From: Flavobacterium sp. LPB0248 | GTDB taxonomy: Bacteria > Bacteroidota > Bacteroidia > Flavobacteriales > Flavobacteriaceae | NCBI RefSeq assembly: GCF_013388355.1 | Contig: NZ_CP058246.1 | Location: 2,418,001-2,482,000, forward strand | Direction: 5' to 3' | DNA: 64,000 nucleotides | In this document: positions 51,010 through 63,900 of the stretch, piece after piece | Numbering within the stretch: position 1 is the stretch's first letter | Layout of the letters: every line of letters begins with the position of its first letter | Notes under the pieces: model-generated | Databases searched by the model: none | What the model was told of the DNA's origin: nothing | What the model saw: the letters and a program-made list of their open reading frames with translations, nothing else | Made by a program: the position numbers and the translations under genes

Positions 51010-54000
51010 ATGAAAAAAAAATCTAAGAATAATGGGTTTCTATACTCATTGTTCCAAAATGACCTAAAATTGAAATTAACTACTCTACTTATTTTGGTCG
51101 CCATGTTTAATATCAAAGCAAGTACTTATGCTCAAAAAACAAAAGTTACTCTTGAATTGAACAATTCAACAATCGAAAAGGTTATTGAGACCATTGAACA
51201 AAAAACAGATTTCAGATTTATCTATAAAATGAATGATGTCGACTTAGATCGAACGGTTTCCATTTCTGTAAAGGAACAATCGATATATGTAGTTTTAGAC
51301 AGAATTTTCAAAGGAACTCCGACCGAATTTAAAATTCGCGACACACAGATTATCCTTAAAAAACCGGATCTAAAATCGCAAAATATTGACGACGAAAAAG
51401 AAACAATTTCTGGAATTGTTACCGACGAAAATGGTGCTCCGCTTCCTGGAGCTTCTATTATCGAAGAAGGTACAAAAAACAGTGTTGTAACCGATTTTGA
51501 TGGTAAATTTAAATTTACTGTCGAAAGCAGTTCTTCTGTAATCTTGGTGAGTTTTGTAGGATATAAAACTAAAAAAGTTCCTGCTGGAAATGGTCTTTTA
51601 AACATTCAATTGGAACCAGACGCAACAAACTTACAAGAGGTTGTTTTGGTAGGTTATGGTTCTTTGTCTAAAAAAGACGTTACTGGAGCTGTATCTACAA
51701 TTAATTCAAAAGATATGAATCAAGGCGCTCTTGTAAATCCGCTACAATTGATTTCTGGAAAAGCAGCTGGTGTTAATATCAATCAGATTGGTAGCGAACC
51801 GGGTGGAGCTCCAAGCGTACGTATTAGAGGTATTTCTTCTCTTATCGGAGGAAACGATCCTTTGGTAGTTGTAGATGGAATTCAGGGAAACTTAGATTTA
51901 TTAAATCAGATTCCGCCAACAGAAATCGAAAATATTGACATCTTAAAAGATGCATCGGCTACAGCAATTTACGGTTCTCGCGGTGCACCTGGTGTTATTA
52001 TTGTTACTACTAAAAAGAATAAAGCAGGAAAAACTACAATTGAATACATTGGTTCTGCATCTGTAGATTTTATTCCAAAAAAACTAGATATGTTAAGCGC
52101 TGATGAATGGTGGACAGCAGCTCAAAATGTTGGTGTTCCTGCATCTGCAAACCATGGTTCTGATACAGATTGGTACGGAATTTTAACTAAAACCGGAATC
52201 ACTCAAAACCATACTTTATCATTTGGCGGAGGTGCAGAAAAATTTAATTATAGAGCTTCGATCAGTGCGATTTTGCAAGATGGAGTTGTAATCAATTCAA
52301 ACAATAAAAAATATATTGCGCGTGTTCAGGCATCGCAAACAGGTTTAGACGGAAAATTAAGATTGACTTATAATTTAAACAACGGAACAGATTATACCAC
52401 CTCAAGTATTCAATCTATCGGACGTGTAAATTATGTTTCTAACTTAATTACAAATGCTTATTTAATGCGTCCGACTGATCCAGTTTTCAATACTGACGGA
52501 ACATATTTTACAGATCCAAACGTTTTTCAATACTTAAATCCTTACGCTGCACAGCAGGAAATTACAAACGAATCTCAGGCGGATAATTTGTTTGGAAGCT
52601 TAAAAGCTGATTTGGATTTATTTGACGGATTAACAGCTAGCTGGTTTGGAAGCTGGAGAAAAACAAACAAAACTATTGGTTTTTATAATCCTTCATCATC
52701 TACAGATTCTCATGCGATTGATCAAAAAGGTTTTGCTAACATTAAAAATGACAGACAAAACGAAAGATTAATGGACATCAGTCTTAATTATAAAAAGACT
52801 TTTGGAGCGCACAGCATTAATGTTTTGGCATTGTATGAGTGGCAAAATCAATTGTATCAAGGAAATTATGCTCAAATAAGAGGTTTTGTCGATGATATGA
52901 CAACGTACAATAATCTAGAATTGGGAGACGTTTCGAAAGTACTTCCTGGGGATATGAAATCATACAAAAATGACAGAACAGTTGTTTCTTTCTTAAATCG
53001 TATTAACTATTCTTACTTAGACCGTTATATGTTTACAGGAAGTATCAGAAAAGATGGTGCATCTGTATTTGGAGCTAATAATAAATGGGGATATTTTCCA
53101 TCTGCATCTGTTGCGTGGAATATTTCAAAAGAAAATTTTATGTCTAAACAGACTTTGGTTACTGACTTAAAATTAAGAATTGGTTATGGAGAAACTGGTA
53201 ATCAGCAAGGTTTAGAACCAAATAAAACACAACTTTTGGTTGGTAGTAGTGGAAGCACTTATTTTGGAGGTTCTCAAATTAATAACTTCAATATTGCTCA
53301 AAACGCAAATCCTGATTTAAAATGGGAAACTAAAAAACAAACTAATATCGGTCTTGATTTTGCTATGTTAGACAACAGATTAAGAGGAACAATCGACGTG
53401 TATACTTCAAAAACAGATAACTTATTATTTGATTATACAGTACCTCAGCCTCCGTATCCTTTCAATAAAATTAAGGCAAACGTAGGTAGTATTTCAAACA
53501 AAGGTCTTGAGGTCGCTCTTGGATATGACGTAATCAGAAATGAGAACACCACTCTTACACTTTCTGGAAACGTTTCATTTATGGAAAACGAAGTACTTAA
53601 CTTAAGCGGCAGTATTAATGGAGTTCCTTTAAATACAGATTATGTTGCTTGGGGAGGTGCAGGTTCAAGTTCTTACTTAATAAAAGGGCAGCCTGTTGGA
53701 ACTTACAATATTTTACATCATACAGGTGTAGATGCTGCTGGAGTTGAAACAGTTGAAGATCGTGACGGAAATGGTACTATTGATCAAGGTGATAGAAGTG
53801 CAGACAGAGTTATCAGAGGATCTGCTTTACCAAAATATACTTATGCTTTCAACCCAACCTTTACACACAAAAACTTTGACGCATCAATGTTATGGAGAGG
53901 TTCAGGAGGAAACAAAATCTATAATCAAGTACGTGCTAACATAAGCAAACTGGAAAATATTGGTAAATCTAACATTCTGGCAAGTGCTGTAGATGAAGGT

Positions 54001-54291
54001 ATTTATACTTCTCCTTACGCATCTGATATGTACTTAGAAGATGGTTCATTTTTGCGTTTGGAAAATGTTACTGCTGGATATAATTTTCGTTTCACTGATG
54101 TTAAATACATCGAATCTGTTAGAATCTCACTTACAGGAAACAACCTTTTACTTATCACAAATTACTCTGGTATAGACCCTGAAGTAACTTTGAGCGGAAG
54201 TGGAAAACCTGAAGACAACTTTGGTTCAGATAGAGGAATTTATCCTCGCACCAGAAGTATCGCTATCGGTTTGAATGTAAAATTTAAATAG
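51010..54291 (+). CDS. SusC/RagA-type TonB-dependent transporter with STN signalling domain
   Basis: The 1093-residue outer-membrane transporter has a long signal region ending near Ala41 (STYAQ). The STN domain is at 46-118 (VTLELNNSTIEKVIETIEQK, KMNDVDLDRTVSISVKEQSI). A CarboxypepD_reg-like domain is at about 132-210 (ISGIVTDENGAPLPGASIIE). The plug begins after VVLVGYGSLSKKDVTGAVST and contains VRIRGISSL, VVVDGIQG, ILKDASATAIYGSRGAPGVI. The barrel ends RSIAIGLNVKFK. SusC proteins import oligosaccharides together with SusD. The STN domain marks it as a transducer that talks to the FecR protein encoded upstream. Neighbouring amylases indicate starch or maltodextrin as substrate. Confidence 0.95.
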   Translation: MKKKSKNNGFLYSLFQNDLKLKLTTLLILVAMFNIKASTYAQKTKVTLELNNSTIEKVIETIEQKTDFRFIYKMNDVDLDRTVSISVKEQSIYVVLDRIFKGTPTEFKIRDTQIILKKPDLKSQNIDDEKETISGIVTDENGAPLPGASIIEEGTKNSVVTDFDGKFKFTVESSSSVILVSFVGYKTKKVPAGNGLLNIQLEPDATNLQEVVLVGYGSLSKKDVTGAVSTINSKDMNQGALVNPLQLISGKAAGVNINQIGSEPGGAPSVRIRGISSLIGGNDPLVVVDGIQGNLDLLNQIPPTEIENIDILKDASATAIYGSRGAPGVIIVTTKKNKAGKTTIEYIGSASVDFIPKKLDMLSADEWWTAAQNVGVPASANHGSDTDWYGILTKTGITQNHTLSFGGGAEKFNYRASISAILQDGVVINSNNKKYIARVQASQTGLDGKLRLTYNLNNGTDYTTSSIQSIGRVNYVSNLITNAYLMRPTDPVFNTDGTYFTDPNVFQYLNPYAAQQEITNESQADNLFGSLKADLDLFDGLTASWFGSWRKTNKTIGFYNPSSSTDSHAIDQKGFANIKNDRQNERLMDISLNYKKTFGAHSINVLALYEWQNQLYQGNYAQIRGFVDDMTTYNNLELGDVSKVLPGDMKSYKNDRTVVSFLNRINYSYLDRYMFTGSIRKDGASVFGANNKWGYFPSASVAWNISKENFMSKQTLVTDLKLRIGYGETGNQQGLEPNKTQLLVGSSGSTYFGGSQINNFNIAQNANPDLKWETKKQTNIGLDFAMLDNRLRGTIDVYTSKTDNLLFDYTVPQPPYPFNKIKANVGSISNKGLEVALGYDVIRNENTTLTLSGNVSFMENEVLNLSGSINGVPLNTDYVAWGGAGSSSYLIKGQPVGTYNILHHTGVDAAGVETVEDRDGNGTIDQGDRSADRVIRGSALPKYTYAFNPTFTHKNFDASMLWRGSGGNKIYNQVRANISKLENIGKSNILASAVDEGIYTSPYASDMYLEDGSFLRLENVTAGYNFRFTDVKYIESVRISLTGNNLLLITNYSGIDPEVTLSGSGKPEDNFGSDRGIYPRTRSIAIGLNVKFK

Positions 54292-54299
54292 TAAAAGAA

Positions 54300-55793
54300 A
54301 TGAAACTTAAAAATATATTAGTATTAGGAAGTGTATGTTTCCTATCTCTTGTTGGCTGTACCAATGTAGATGAAAATATTTATGATAAATATCCTGCCGA
54401 AGATTTCTACGGAACTCCAGCTGGTGCAGATGTTGCCCTTGCTAGTGTATATGCTCAAGTAGGCGGAAACTGGGATGGTGTAGGATATGCTGGTGCAGAT
54501 AATGGCTGGTACGATTTGAACAGTATGGCTGCAGACGAACAAGTAATTCCGCACAGAAATACGGGCGACTGGCAGCTGGACTTTGCTCGTGTTTACACAC
54601 ACAAATGGCTTCCAACAGATTTAATGGTAAACAATACTTGGAACTGGCTTTACAAATCAATTTTTAGCGCCAACTTAGCGGTTTCTCAATTGGAAACTGC
54701 CAATGCAGAAGCTTCAAAAATTGCAGAAGCAAAAGTATTACGTGCCTTTTTCTATTATTTATTAATGGACGATTACGGAAATATTCCATTCTATACAGAC
54801 AATAACATTACCGTTGATAAAATTCCACAAGCAAGCCGTCAGCAAGTTTATGATTTTATTGTAAAAGAATTGACTGAAAATGTAGAGCTGCTTTCTGGAG
54901 AAAAAGGAGGAAATTATTACGGAAGATTCAATAAATGGGCTGGTTATACTTTATTAGCAAAAGTTTATTTGAATGCAGAAGTATACACAGGACAAGCAAA
55001 ATGGACAGAATGTCTTGCGGCTTGCCAGAAAGTTTCTGAAGGAAATTTTAGTCTTCACCCAGCTTCAAACAATGCTGCAAGTCCGCTTGGAAACACTTAT
55101 TATGAATTGTTCGGAGATGTACTTCCTGCTGATGAAACTATCCTTTCTATATATACTACTGTAGATGTTGTTTCTAGAAATATTCTTAGTGTAAGAAGTT
55201 TATACGGTCCTCACTGTCAAGCTCTTTTTGGTTACAGCGGATGGAACGGCACAATTGTTCCAAAAGATTTCTACCAAAAATATACTGATAATGATATTCG
55301 TAAAAAACAGTTTTTAATTGGAGAACAACCAGGAGGAACAAACTACACTCTTGATATAAGTTCATTGGACAATCCAGGGGCAGGTGCGCAAGAAGGAGTT
55401 CGTAACGTTAAATTCTATCCTGTAATTCCTAGAAATGGCGGAGGAGCATCAAACGACTTCCCTATTTACAGATATGCAGACATTCTTTTAATGATGGCCG
55501 AATGTAATGTTCGTTTAAATAATCCTGCTGCTGCAAAACCATTTATCGACGCTGTGAGACAACGTGCAAGTTTAGGCGCTTTGGATAATGTACCGACTCT
55601 AACTGATATCTATAACGAAAGAGGTCTTGAGCTAAACTGGGAAGGTCACAGAAGACAAGATATGATCCGTTTTGGAACTTTCTTAGCAACAAAACAATTC
55701 ATGGACAGTTCAGAAGAATATAGAAAAATCTATCCTATTCCAACCTCGGCTTTAAATGCAAATCCAGGTCTTAAACAAAATCCAGGTTACTAA
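54300..55793 (+). CDS. SusD/RagB-type glycan-binding lipoprotein
   Basis: The 497-residue lipoprotein (MKLKNILVLGSVCFLSLVGC, Cys20) starts eight bases after the SusC-like gene. Helical TPR-like parts and the conserved C-terminus (FPIYRYADILLMMAECNVRL, YNERGLELNWEGHRRQDMIR, FGTF, YPIPTSALNANPGLKQNPGY) are typical of SusD. It forms the lid over the SusC barrel on the cell surface and binds the glycan. Length is normal. With the GH13 and GH97 genes downstream it most likely binds starch or maltooligosaccharides. Confidence 0.96.
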   Translation: MKLKNILVLGSVCFLSLVGCTNVDENIYDKYPAEDFYGTPAGADVALASVYAQVGGNWDGVGYAGADNGWYDLNSMAADEQVIPHRNTGDWQLDFARVYTHKWLPTDLMVNNTWNWLYKSIFSANLAVSQLETANAEASKIAEAKVLRAFFYYLLMDDYGNIPFYTDNNITVDKIPQASRQQVYDFIVKELTENVELLSGEKGGNYYGRFNKWAGYTLLAKVYLNAEVYTGQAKWTECLAACQKVSEGNFSLHPASNNAASPLGNTYYELFGDVLPADETILSIYTTVDVVSRNILSVRSLYGPHCQALFGYSGWNGTIVPKDFYQKYTDNDIRKKQFLIGEQPGGTNYTLDISSLDNPGAGAQEGVRNVKFYPVIPRNGGGASNDFPIYRYADILLMMAECNVRLNNPAAAKPFIDAVRQRASLGALDNVPTLTDIYNERGLELNWEGHRRQDMIRFGTFLATKQFMDSSEEYRKIYPIPTSALNANPGLKQNPGY

Positions 55794-55892
55794 TTAAAAG
55801 TATTTTATATGAAATCGCCGTTCTTCAAAAACAAGTTTAATACATGAAGTACGGCAGTATCATGGTACTTTAAAAACAAATAATAACTACAT

Positions 55893-56975
55893 ATGAAAAA
55901 ATATATAAATAGATTATTTGCACTTACAGCCTTGCTTATTGTTGGAGCTGCTTGTGAAAATGATGCCGAATTGACCTATCTAAAAGATGTCCAGTTCACA
56001 TCAGATATAAAAATTGCACCAAGTACAACTTTTGTGCTTCTGGAAGACAATGCCGATACAGATGCCATTACTATTTCTTGGGATAAAGTTACTTTTCCTA
56101 TTGTAGCACCTGTAACTTATGCTGTGCAATTTGATGTTCCTTCAGATATTACAGGTTCAAATGCATGGCTGCATGCAACACGTATAGAAGTAGGGCAAGA
56201 TATTTTGACTAAAACTTTTACAGTAAGAGATTTCAATAAAATTGCAACAGATTTAGGACTGCCTGTAGATAAAGCCAACAAACTTATTGTTCGTGTTGAA
56301 GCTCTAATGGACAGAAAAGTGTTTTCTAAAAATGTGGAGTTAACGGTTACGCCTTATGAAAAAGCAATTGTTTTTGGCGAAATTTACATGCCGGGTTCTT
56401 ACCAAGGTGAGTGGAATGTTGAAACTGCATCGGTTTTAACCGCAATCGAAAAAGGTGTTTATCAAGGTTATGCAACCGTTCTTGAAGGATACGGAACCGG
56501 ATTTAAAGTAAATACAGCTAGAAACTGGGAAGAATTTTATGGTTCTAGTGGCGGTGACAATATCCAAAAAATGAATACAACAGATTTACAAATGCCTGGT
56601 GTTGGTTCATATCAAATTAAAGTAAATTTGAATACGCTAAAATGGTCTGCAACTCCTTATGCATGGGGAATTGTTGGAACAGCTCAAACTGGAGGATGGG
56701 ATAACAGTACTCCTATGAGTTATGACCACCAGACTAAAACATGGAAAGTAACTGCCGATTTGGTTCCTGGAGCATTGAAGTTCAGATTGAACAACAAATG
56801 GGATGTTAATTACGGACCAAAAGATGCTACAACAAATACCATCAATCGTGACGATCAAGGTTCTTATACCATTACTGAAGCGGGAACTTATGAAGTTACG
56901 TTCACTATTGAAGAAACAGATCCAAATACAAATGGCTATCCTGCAACAGCAACTTGCAGTATAGTTAAAAAATAA
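55893..56975 (+). CDS. SusE/SusF-like starch-binding lipoprotein
   Basis: The 360-residue lipoprotein (MKKYINRLFALTALLIVGAA then Cys21) has an N-terminal SusE-type Ig domain (VLLEDNADTDAITISWDKVT, FPIVAPVTYAVQFD). Two starch-binding modules follow (GEIYMPGSYQGEWNVETASV and GIVGTAQTGGWDNSTPMSYD, with LKFRLNNKWDVNYG). This is shorter than Bacteroides SusE and SusF, with two binding modules visible. It should sit on the cell surface and hold starch near the SusCD complex. It lies 99 bases after susD without a terminator between, but a hairpin follows it. Confidence 0.88.
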   Translation: MKKYINRLFALTALLIVGAACENDAELTYLKDVQFTSDIKIAPSTTFVLLEDNADTDAITISWDKVTFPIVAPVTYAVQFDVPSDITGSNAWLHATRIEVGQDILTKTFTVRDFNKIATDLGLPVDKANKLIVRVEALMDRKVFSKNVELTVTPYEKAIVFGEIYMPGSYQGEWNVETASVLTAIEKGVYQGYATVLEGYGTGFKVNTARNWEEFYGSSGGDNIQKMNTTDLQMPGVGSYQIKVNLNTLKWSATPYAWGIVGTAQTGGWDNSTPMSYDHQTKTWKVTADLVPGALKFRLNNKWDVNYGPKDATTNTINRDDQGSYTITEAGTYEVTFTIEETDPNTNGYPATATCSIVKK

Positions 56976-57015
56976 TCTAGCACATTCATACTTGTTAGAT
57001 TAGTTTTGAGTGATA

Positions 57016-57040
57016 CCTGCCTTTCTGAGCAAAAGGCAGG
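57016..57040 (+). terminator. Weak terminator or attenuator after the SusE-like gene
   Basis: CCTGCCTTT pairs with AAAGGCAGG, followed by TTATTT. The T-tract is weak, so partial readthrough into the GH13 gene is likely. Confidence 0.6.
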
Positions 57041-57094
57041 TTATTTAAAAATAAAACTCCTGCTCAAAACCTATCAAATTTAATTTTTAAAATT

Positions 57095-58492
57095 ATGAAG
57101 TCTAACTCCAACATTTTTCTTGCTTTACTGCTTTCAATAGCTTTTGTATCGTGCAGTTCTTCTGAAGAAAATCCGAAACCAGATCCAAATCCACAACCTG
57201 GAAACGAATACCAGCAGTATGGATCACCATTTGATAAAGTTGCAGCCAACGAAGATGCCGTAATTTATCAGGTAAATGTGCGCTCTTTCAGTCCAGAAGG
57301 AAACTTAAAAGGTGTTCAGAAACGACTTGGAGATATTCAGAAACTAGGTGCAAATGTCATTTATCTAATGCCGATTTATCCGGTTGGAAAAGTAAAAATG
57401 GCTGGAAAATTAGGTTCACCGTATTCTATTAAAGACTACAAAGCCGTTAATACCGATTACGGAACATTAGAAGATCTTCGAGCTTTGGTTACAGAAGCAC
57501 ACAGCAAAAATATGGCGGTGATTTTAGACTGGGTTGCCAATCATACTTCTTGGGATAATCAATGGATTACAGCACATCCAGACTGGTATCAAAAAGACGC
57601 TAGTGGCAACATTATCATTCCCCCAGGAACAAACTGGCAAGATGTAGCGCAGTTAAATTATACCAATGTCGAAATGAAAAAAGCCATGATCGATGCCATG
57701 TCATATTGGGTTTATAATGCCAATATTGATGGTTTTAGATGTGATGCTGCCGATTTTGTTCCGATGAATTTCTGGTCAGAAGCGATTACTGCAATCCGTA
57801 AAATAAAGAATCAAAGGATGATTTTAATGGCAGAAGGCACTAGAGTCAATCATTTTGATGCAGGATTCGATTATACTTTTGGTTTTGCTTATTTCGGTGC
57901 TCTCGAAAAAGTATTTTCTGAAGCACAGCCGGCAAGCTATCTTCAAACAGAAAGTTCTAAAGAATATGGGCAGTTAGATGCTTCAAAACGCATTGTGCGC
58001 TATACCACAAACCACGATGTTAACCTTTCTGACGGAACTCCGCTTGAACTTTTTGGAGGCAAAAAAGGTTCTTTAGCCGCTTTTGTAATCGCATCAAGCA
58101 TGAAATCTGTTCCTATGATTTATAACGGTCAAGAAATTGGGTATAACAAACGCATTGATTATTTTGACAATGTACCAATCGATTGGTCTACTGCTGATAA
58201 TGATATGCTTTTGGAATATCAAAGAATAATTGCCTTTAGAAATTCTAGTGAAGCGCTTCGAAAAGGAAAACTGACTGGGTACAGCAGTAATGATGTGAGT
58301 GCTTTTACCATGGAAACTACAACCGATAAGGTTTTAATTGTTGCTAATATCAAAAATAAAAATGTAAAATATACTGCTCCAACTGCTTTGGCTAACACCA
58401 ATTGGACAGATGCATTGACTGGAAATCAAATAGCAATTGGCACAGAAATCAATTTAGAAGCTTACCAATATTTAATCCTTAAAAAACAATAA
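57095..58492 (+). CDS. Alpha-amylase-family (GH13) lipoprotein
   Basis: The 465-residue protein has a lipobox (FVSCSSSEE, Cys20) and a Pro/Asn-rich linker. The GH13 barrel has all four conserved regions: region I DWVANHTSW (Asp145, His150), region II GFRCDAADF (nucleophile Asp217), region III LMAEGT (acid/base Glu247) and region IV TTNHDV (His307, Asp308). It should hydrolyse alpha-1,4-glucans at the cell surface, as SusG does. It is a compact paralogue of the larger enzyme at 60936 and 38 bases upstream of the GH97 gene. Fine specificity cannot be told. Confidence 0.92.
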   Translation: MKSNSNIFLALLLSIAFVSCSSSEENPKPDPNPQPGNEYQQYGSPFDKVAANEDAVIYQVNVRSFSPEGNLKGVQKRLGDIQKLGANVIYLMPIYPVGKVKMAGKLGSPYSIKDYKAVNTDYGTLEDLRALVTEAHSKNMAVILDWVANHTSWDNQWITAHPDWYQKDASGNIIIPPGTNWQDVAQLNYTNVEMKKAMIDAMSYWVYNANIDGFRCDAADFVPMNFWSEAITAIRKIKNQRMILMAEGTRVNHFDAGFDYTFGFAYFGALEKVFSEAQPASYLQTESSKEYGQLDASKRIVRYTTNHDVNLSDGTPLELFGGKKGSLAAFVIASSMKSVPMIYNGQEIGYNKRIDYFDNVPIDWSTADNDMLLEYQRIIAFRNSSEALRKGKLTGYSSNDVSAFTMETTTDKVLIVANIKNKNVKYTAPTALANTNWTDALTGNQIAIGTEINLEAYQYLILKKQ

Positions 58493-58524
58493 CGCTTCTG
58501 ATATAAATAGATTTGTAAAACTAA

Positions 58525-60711
<2,187 letters not shown>

Positions 60712-60726
60712 ATTACTGTTTTTCCG

Positions 60727-60790
60727 CCACGAATTCACGAATTTTTCAAATTAAGATTTTCCAATAAATAATTAATTCGTGAATTCGTGG
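60727..60790 (+). repeat. Inverted repeat of CGTGAATT words after the GH97 gene
   Basis: CCACGAATTCACGAATT (60727-60743) is exactly complementary to 60774-60790, with partial T and A flanks. It may terminate the upstream operon and belongs to the word-repeat type seen elsewhere in the window. Confidence 0.8.
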
Positions 60791-60935
60791 CAGAAAAACT
60801 ATGCTCATTTTTGAGCAAATAAAAACTTACTATTTTGAAAACTATTAACCACAAATGTTTGTCGAATTTAAATACAATGCGAGTGAGAATGAATTTTAGT
60901 TAAGAAATGCCGACAAGCATGCAAAAACTATTATT

Positions 60936-63900
60936 ATGAAAATAAACATTACCCCTAGATTATTTCATATTACCAAAGCATTAGTTTGCTTTCTATTATT
61001 ATTTGCAAGTTCAGTTTATGCGCAAGATCCTCCGCAATACGGAACACCTTTTGCCGGTGTGCCAGACACGAGAGATGTCAATATGTATCAAGTGCATATA
61101 CGCCCTTTTAGTGCCAACGGAGACTTAGCTGGAGTAACCGCTAGATTAGACAATATAAAAGCATTGGGCACCAATGTTATTTATCTAATGCCGATTTTCC
61201 CACATGGCACCGATTCGCGAAGTTCGGCTTCACCTTATTGCATCAAAGATTTTAAAGCCGTTGGATCAGAATATGGATCTTTAGCCGATTTAAGAACTTT
61301 GGTTGATGGCGCTCACAGCCGCGGAATGGCTGTAATTCTAGATATTGCCATCAACGGAACTTCTTGGGACAATGTCTGGATTGCTTCACATCCTGAATAC
61401 TACAAGAGAACCGGCACAACAATTCAGCAATTAGGAAACTTCTCCGACATTGCGGCGCTTGATCTTAATAGCTCTGCTACACGAGCAGCTATAAAAGATG
61501 CCATGCGTTACTGGATTTTTGCTGCCAATATTGACGGTTACCGTTGCGATTATGCCAATAATCCGCCTTTAGATTTCTGGTCGGAAGTTAATTCAAATCT
61601 TCGAAGCATAACTTCTCATAATTTATTAATGTTAGCAGAAGGTGACCGTCAAGAAAACTTTCAGGTTGGTTTCGATATGAATTATGGAGACAGATGGTTT
61701 CATAGCGGTTTATATGATATTGCTAATGGAGGTCCTGTTTCTCAAAGAATCCAAGATCAGACTACTTACGAATATGCTAAAGCGACCGGAAATCAGCAAA
61801 TCGTTAGATACACTGGTAACCACGATACTTACACCAATGATGATGGCGTGAGAAGACCATTTGTTGTATTTAAAAATCACAACGGAATTGTTGCCAATTT
61901 CTTAGTTTCAGCTTATATGAGAGGAGTTCCTTTTTTAATGAGCGGACAAGAAATTGATTACGAACCAAAAACCGACTGGCCATGGACAAACTTTAAATTC
62001 AACTGGTCACAAAATCCAACTGCTGCTGCAGATTTTGCCAAAATTTTAAACTTTAGAACTACAAGTGCCGCAATCAGACGAGGTGATTTAACAACTTATG
62101 CCAACGATGACATTAGTATTTTTACAAAAACACTAGGTTCAGAAAAAGTCATTGTAATGTCGAATTTGAGAAATGCGGCTAAATCGTATGTTATTCCCGC
62201 AGCTTTAGCAGGAACTTATGTTGATCCTTATAACAACAATGCTTCTGTAACTTTAACTGCAGGTTCTACACGTAATTTTGCTGCTTACGAATATTTAGTT
62301 TTAACCAATACAAATGCACCTGTTGTTACGGTAACAGGAGTTTCTGTTAGTCCGACAACAGTAACAGTTGGTTTAGGATCAACACAGCAATTAAATGCCA
62401 CAATTGCTCCAGCAAATGCAACCAATCAAAACGTAACTTGGACATCGAGCAATACAGCTGTTGCAACTGTAAATGCTTCTGGTTTAGTTACGGCTGTTGC
62501 AGCAGGAACAGCAACAATAACAGTAAAAACAGTAGACGGAAATAAAACAGCAACTTCGGCTATAACTGTTGCTGCAATTCCAGTTTCTTCTGTAGCCGTA
62601 TCTCCTACCTCAGCAAGTCTGTATGCAGGAAATACACAACAGCTTACAGCGACAATCTCGCCTGTAAATGCAACAAACAAAAATGTAACTTGGAGTTCGA
62701 GCAATACCGCAATTGCAACGGTAAATTCAAGCGGACTTGTAACAGCAGTTTCTGCAGGAACTGCAACGATTACAGCAACGACACAAGACGGAAACAAAAC
62801 AGCTTCGACTACAATTACGGTGAATCTGAATACCAATTTTACTGTTTATTTCTACAAACCATCAAATTGGGGAACTGGAATTAAAATCTACTATTGGAAT
62901 GCTTTACCAACAGGAGTATTGGCAACTGTAAACTGGCCAGGCGTAAACATGACCGATGCTGGAAATGGCTGGTACAGCTATACTTTTACCAATGTAACTT
63001 CGACCAATTTAATTTTCAATGACGGAACAAATCAAACAGCCGATTTAAGCAGAGATAAAAACGGATGGTATATGAACAACGCTTGGTACGATTCGAATCC
63101 AGGAACTGGTGTTGCGGTTACAAGTGTTAGTTTAAGTCCAACAACAGCTTCATTAAACGTTGGCGGAATACAGCAATTAACCCCAACAATTCTTCCAGCA
63201 AATGCTACTAACAAATCGGTAACTTATAGTTCAAACAATACAGCTGTAGCCACTGTAAATGCTTCTGGTTTAATTACCGCTGTAGCGAATGGAACGGCGA
63301 CAATTACCGTTGCAACTGTTGACGGAAACAAAACTAGTACATGTCTGGTATCGGTTACAACTGCATCTGGCGGAGGAAATTACTACACGATCAAAAACAG
63401 ATGGACTGGCGCTTATTTATCTGATGCAGGAACAAATACAGGTTACGGAACATCTGTTTCTGGCAACAACTATAAATGGCAGAAAATCGCAATTGATGCC
63501 ACTTATTTTGTTCTTAAAAATGTAGCAACTGGCGAATTGATGAATATTGAAGGCCAGACAGGAAATGTACAATGTAACATAACCGATACTACTTTCTGGA
63601 GCGCGCAATGGTCTAGCGATTACACTGACGGAACTTGGGTTCGTTTAAGAAACAGATGGCAGACTGGAAATATTATTCATATCGAAAACCAAACGGGTGC
63701 TGCACAATACGGAAATTCGCAAGACGGCTGGTACAGCGCGCAATGGCAATTGGAACCAACAACAGTTGGAACATCAAAAATGGCTTTAAATGTTGAAGAA
63801 GTTTCTAAAACAGAACCGGTAATTGGTATTTACCCAAATCCAGCTACAAACAATGTATTTAATATTTTAATGCCAGAATTAGCAAGTGGAGATACTGCAG

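Noticed and set aside
62330..63360. Repeated blocks at the window end as a possible repeat array
   Set aside because: They encode BIG2-type Ig domains in one open frame and vary as protein domains do.
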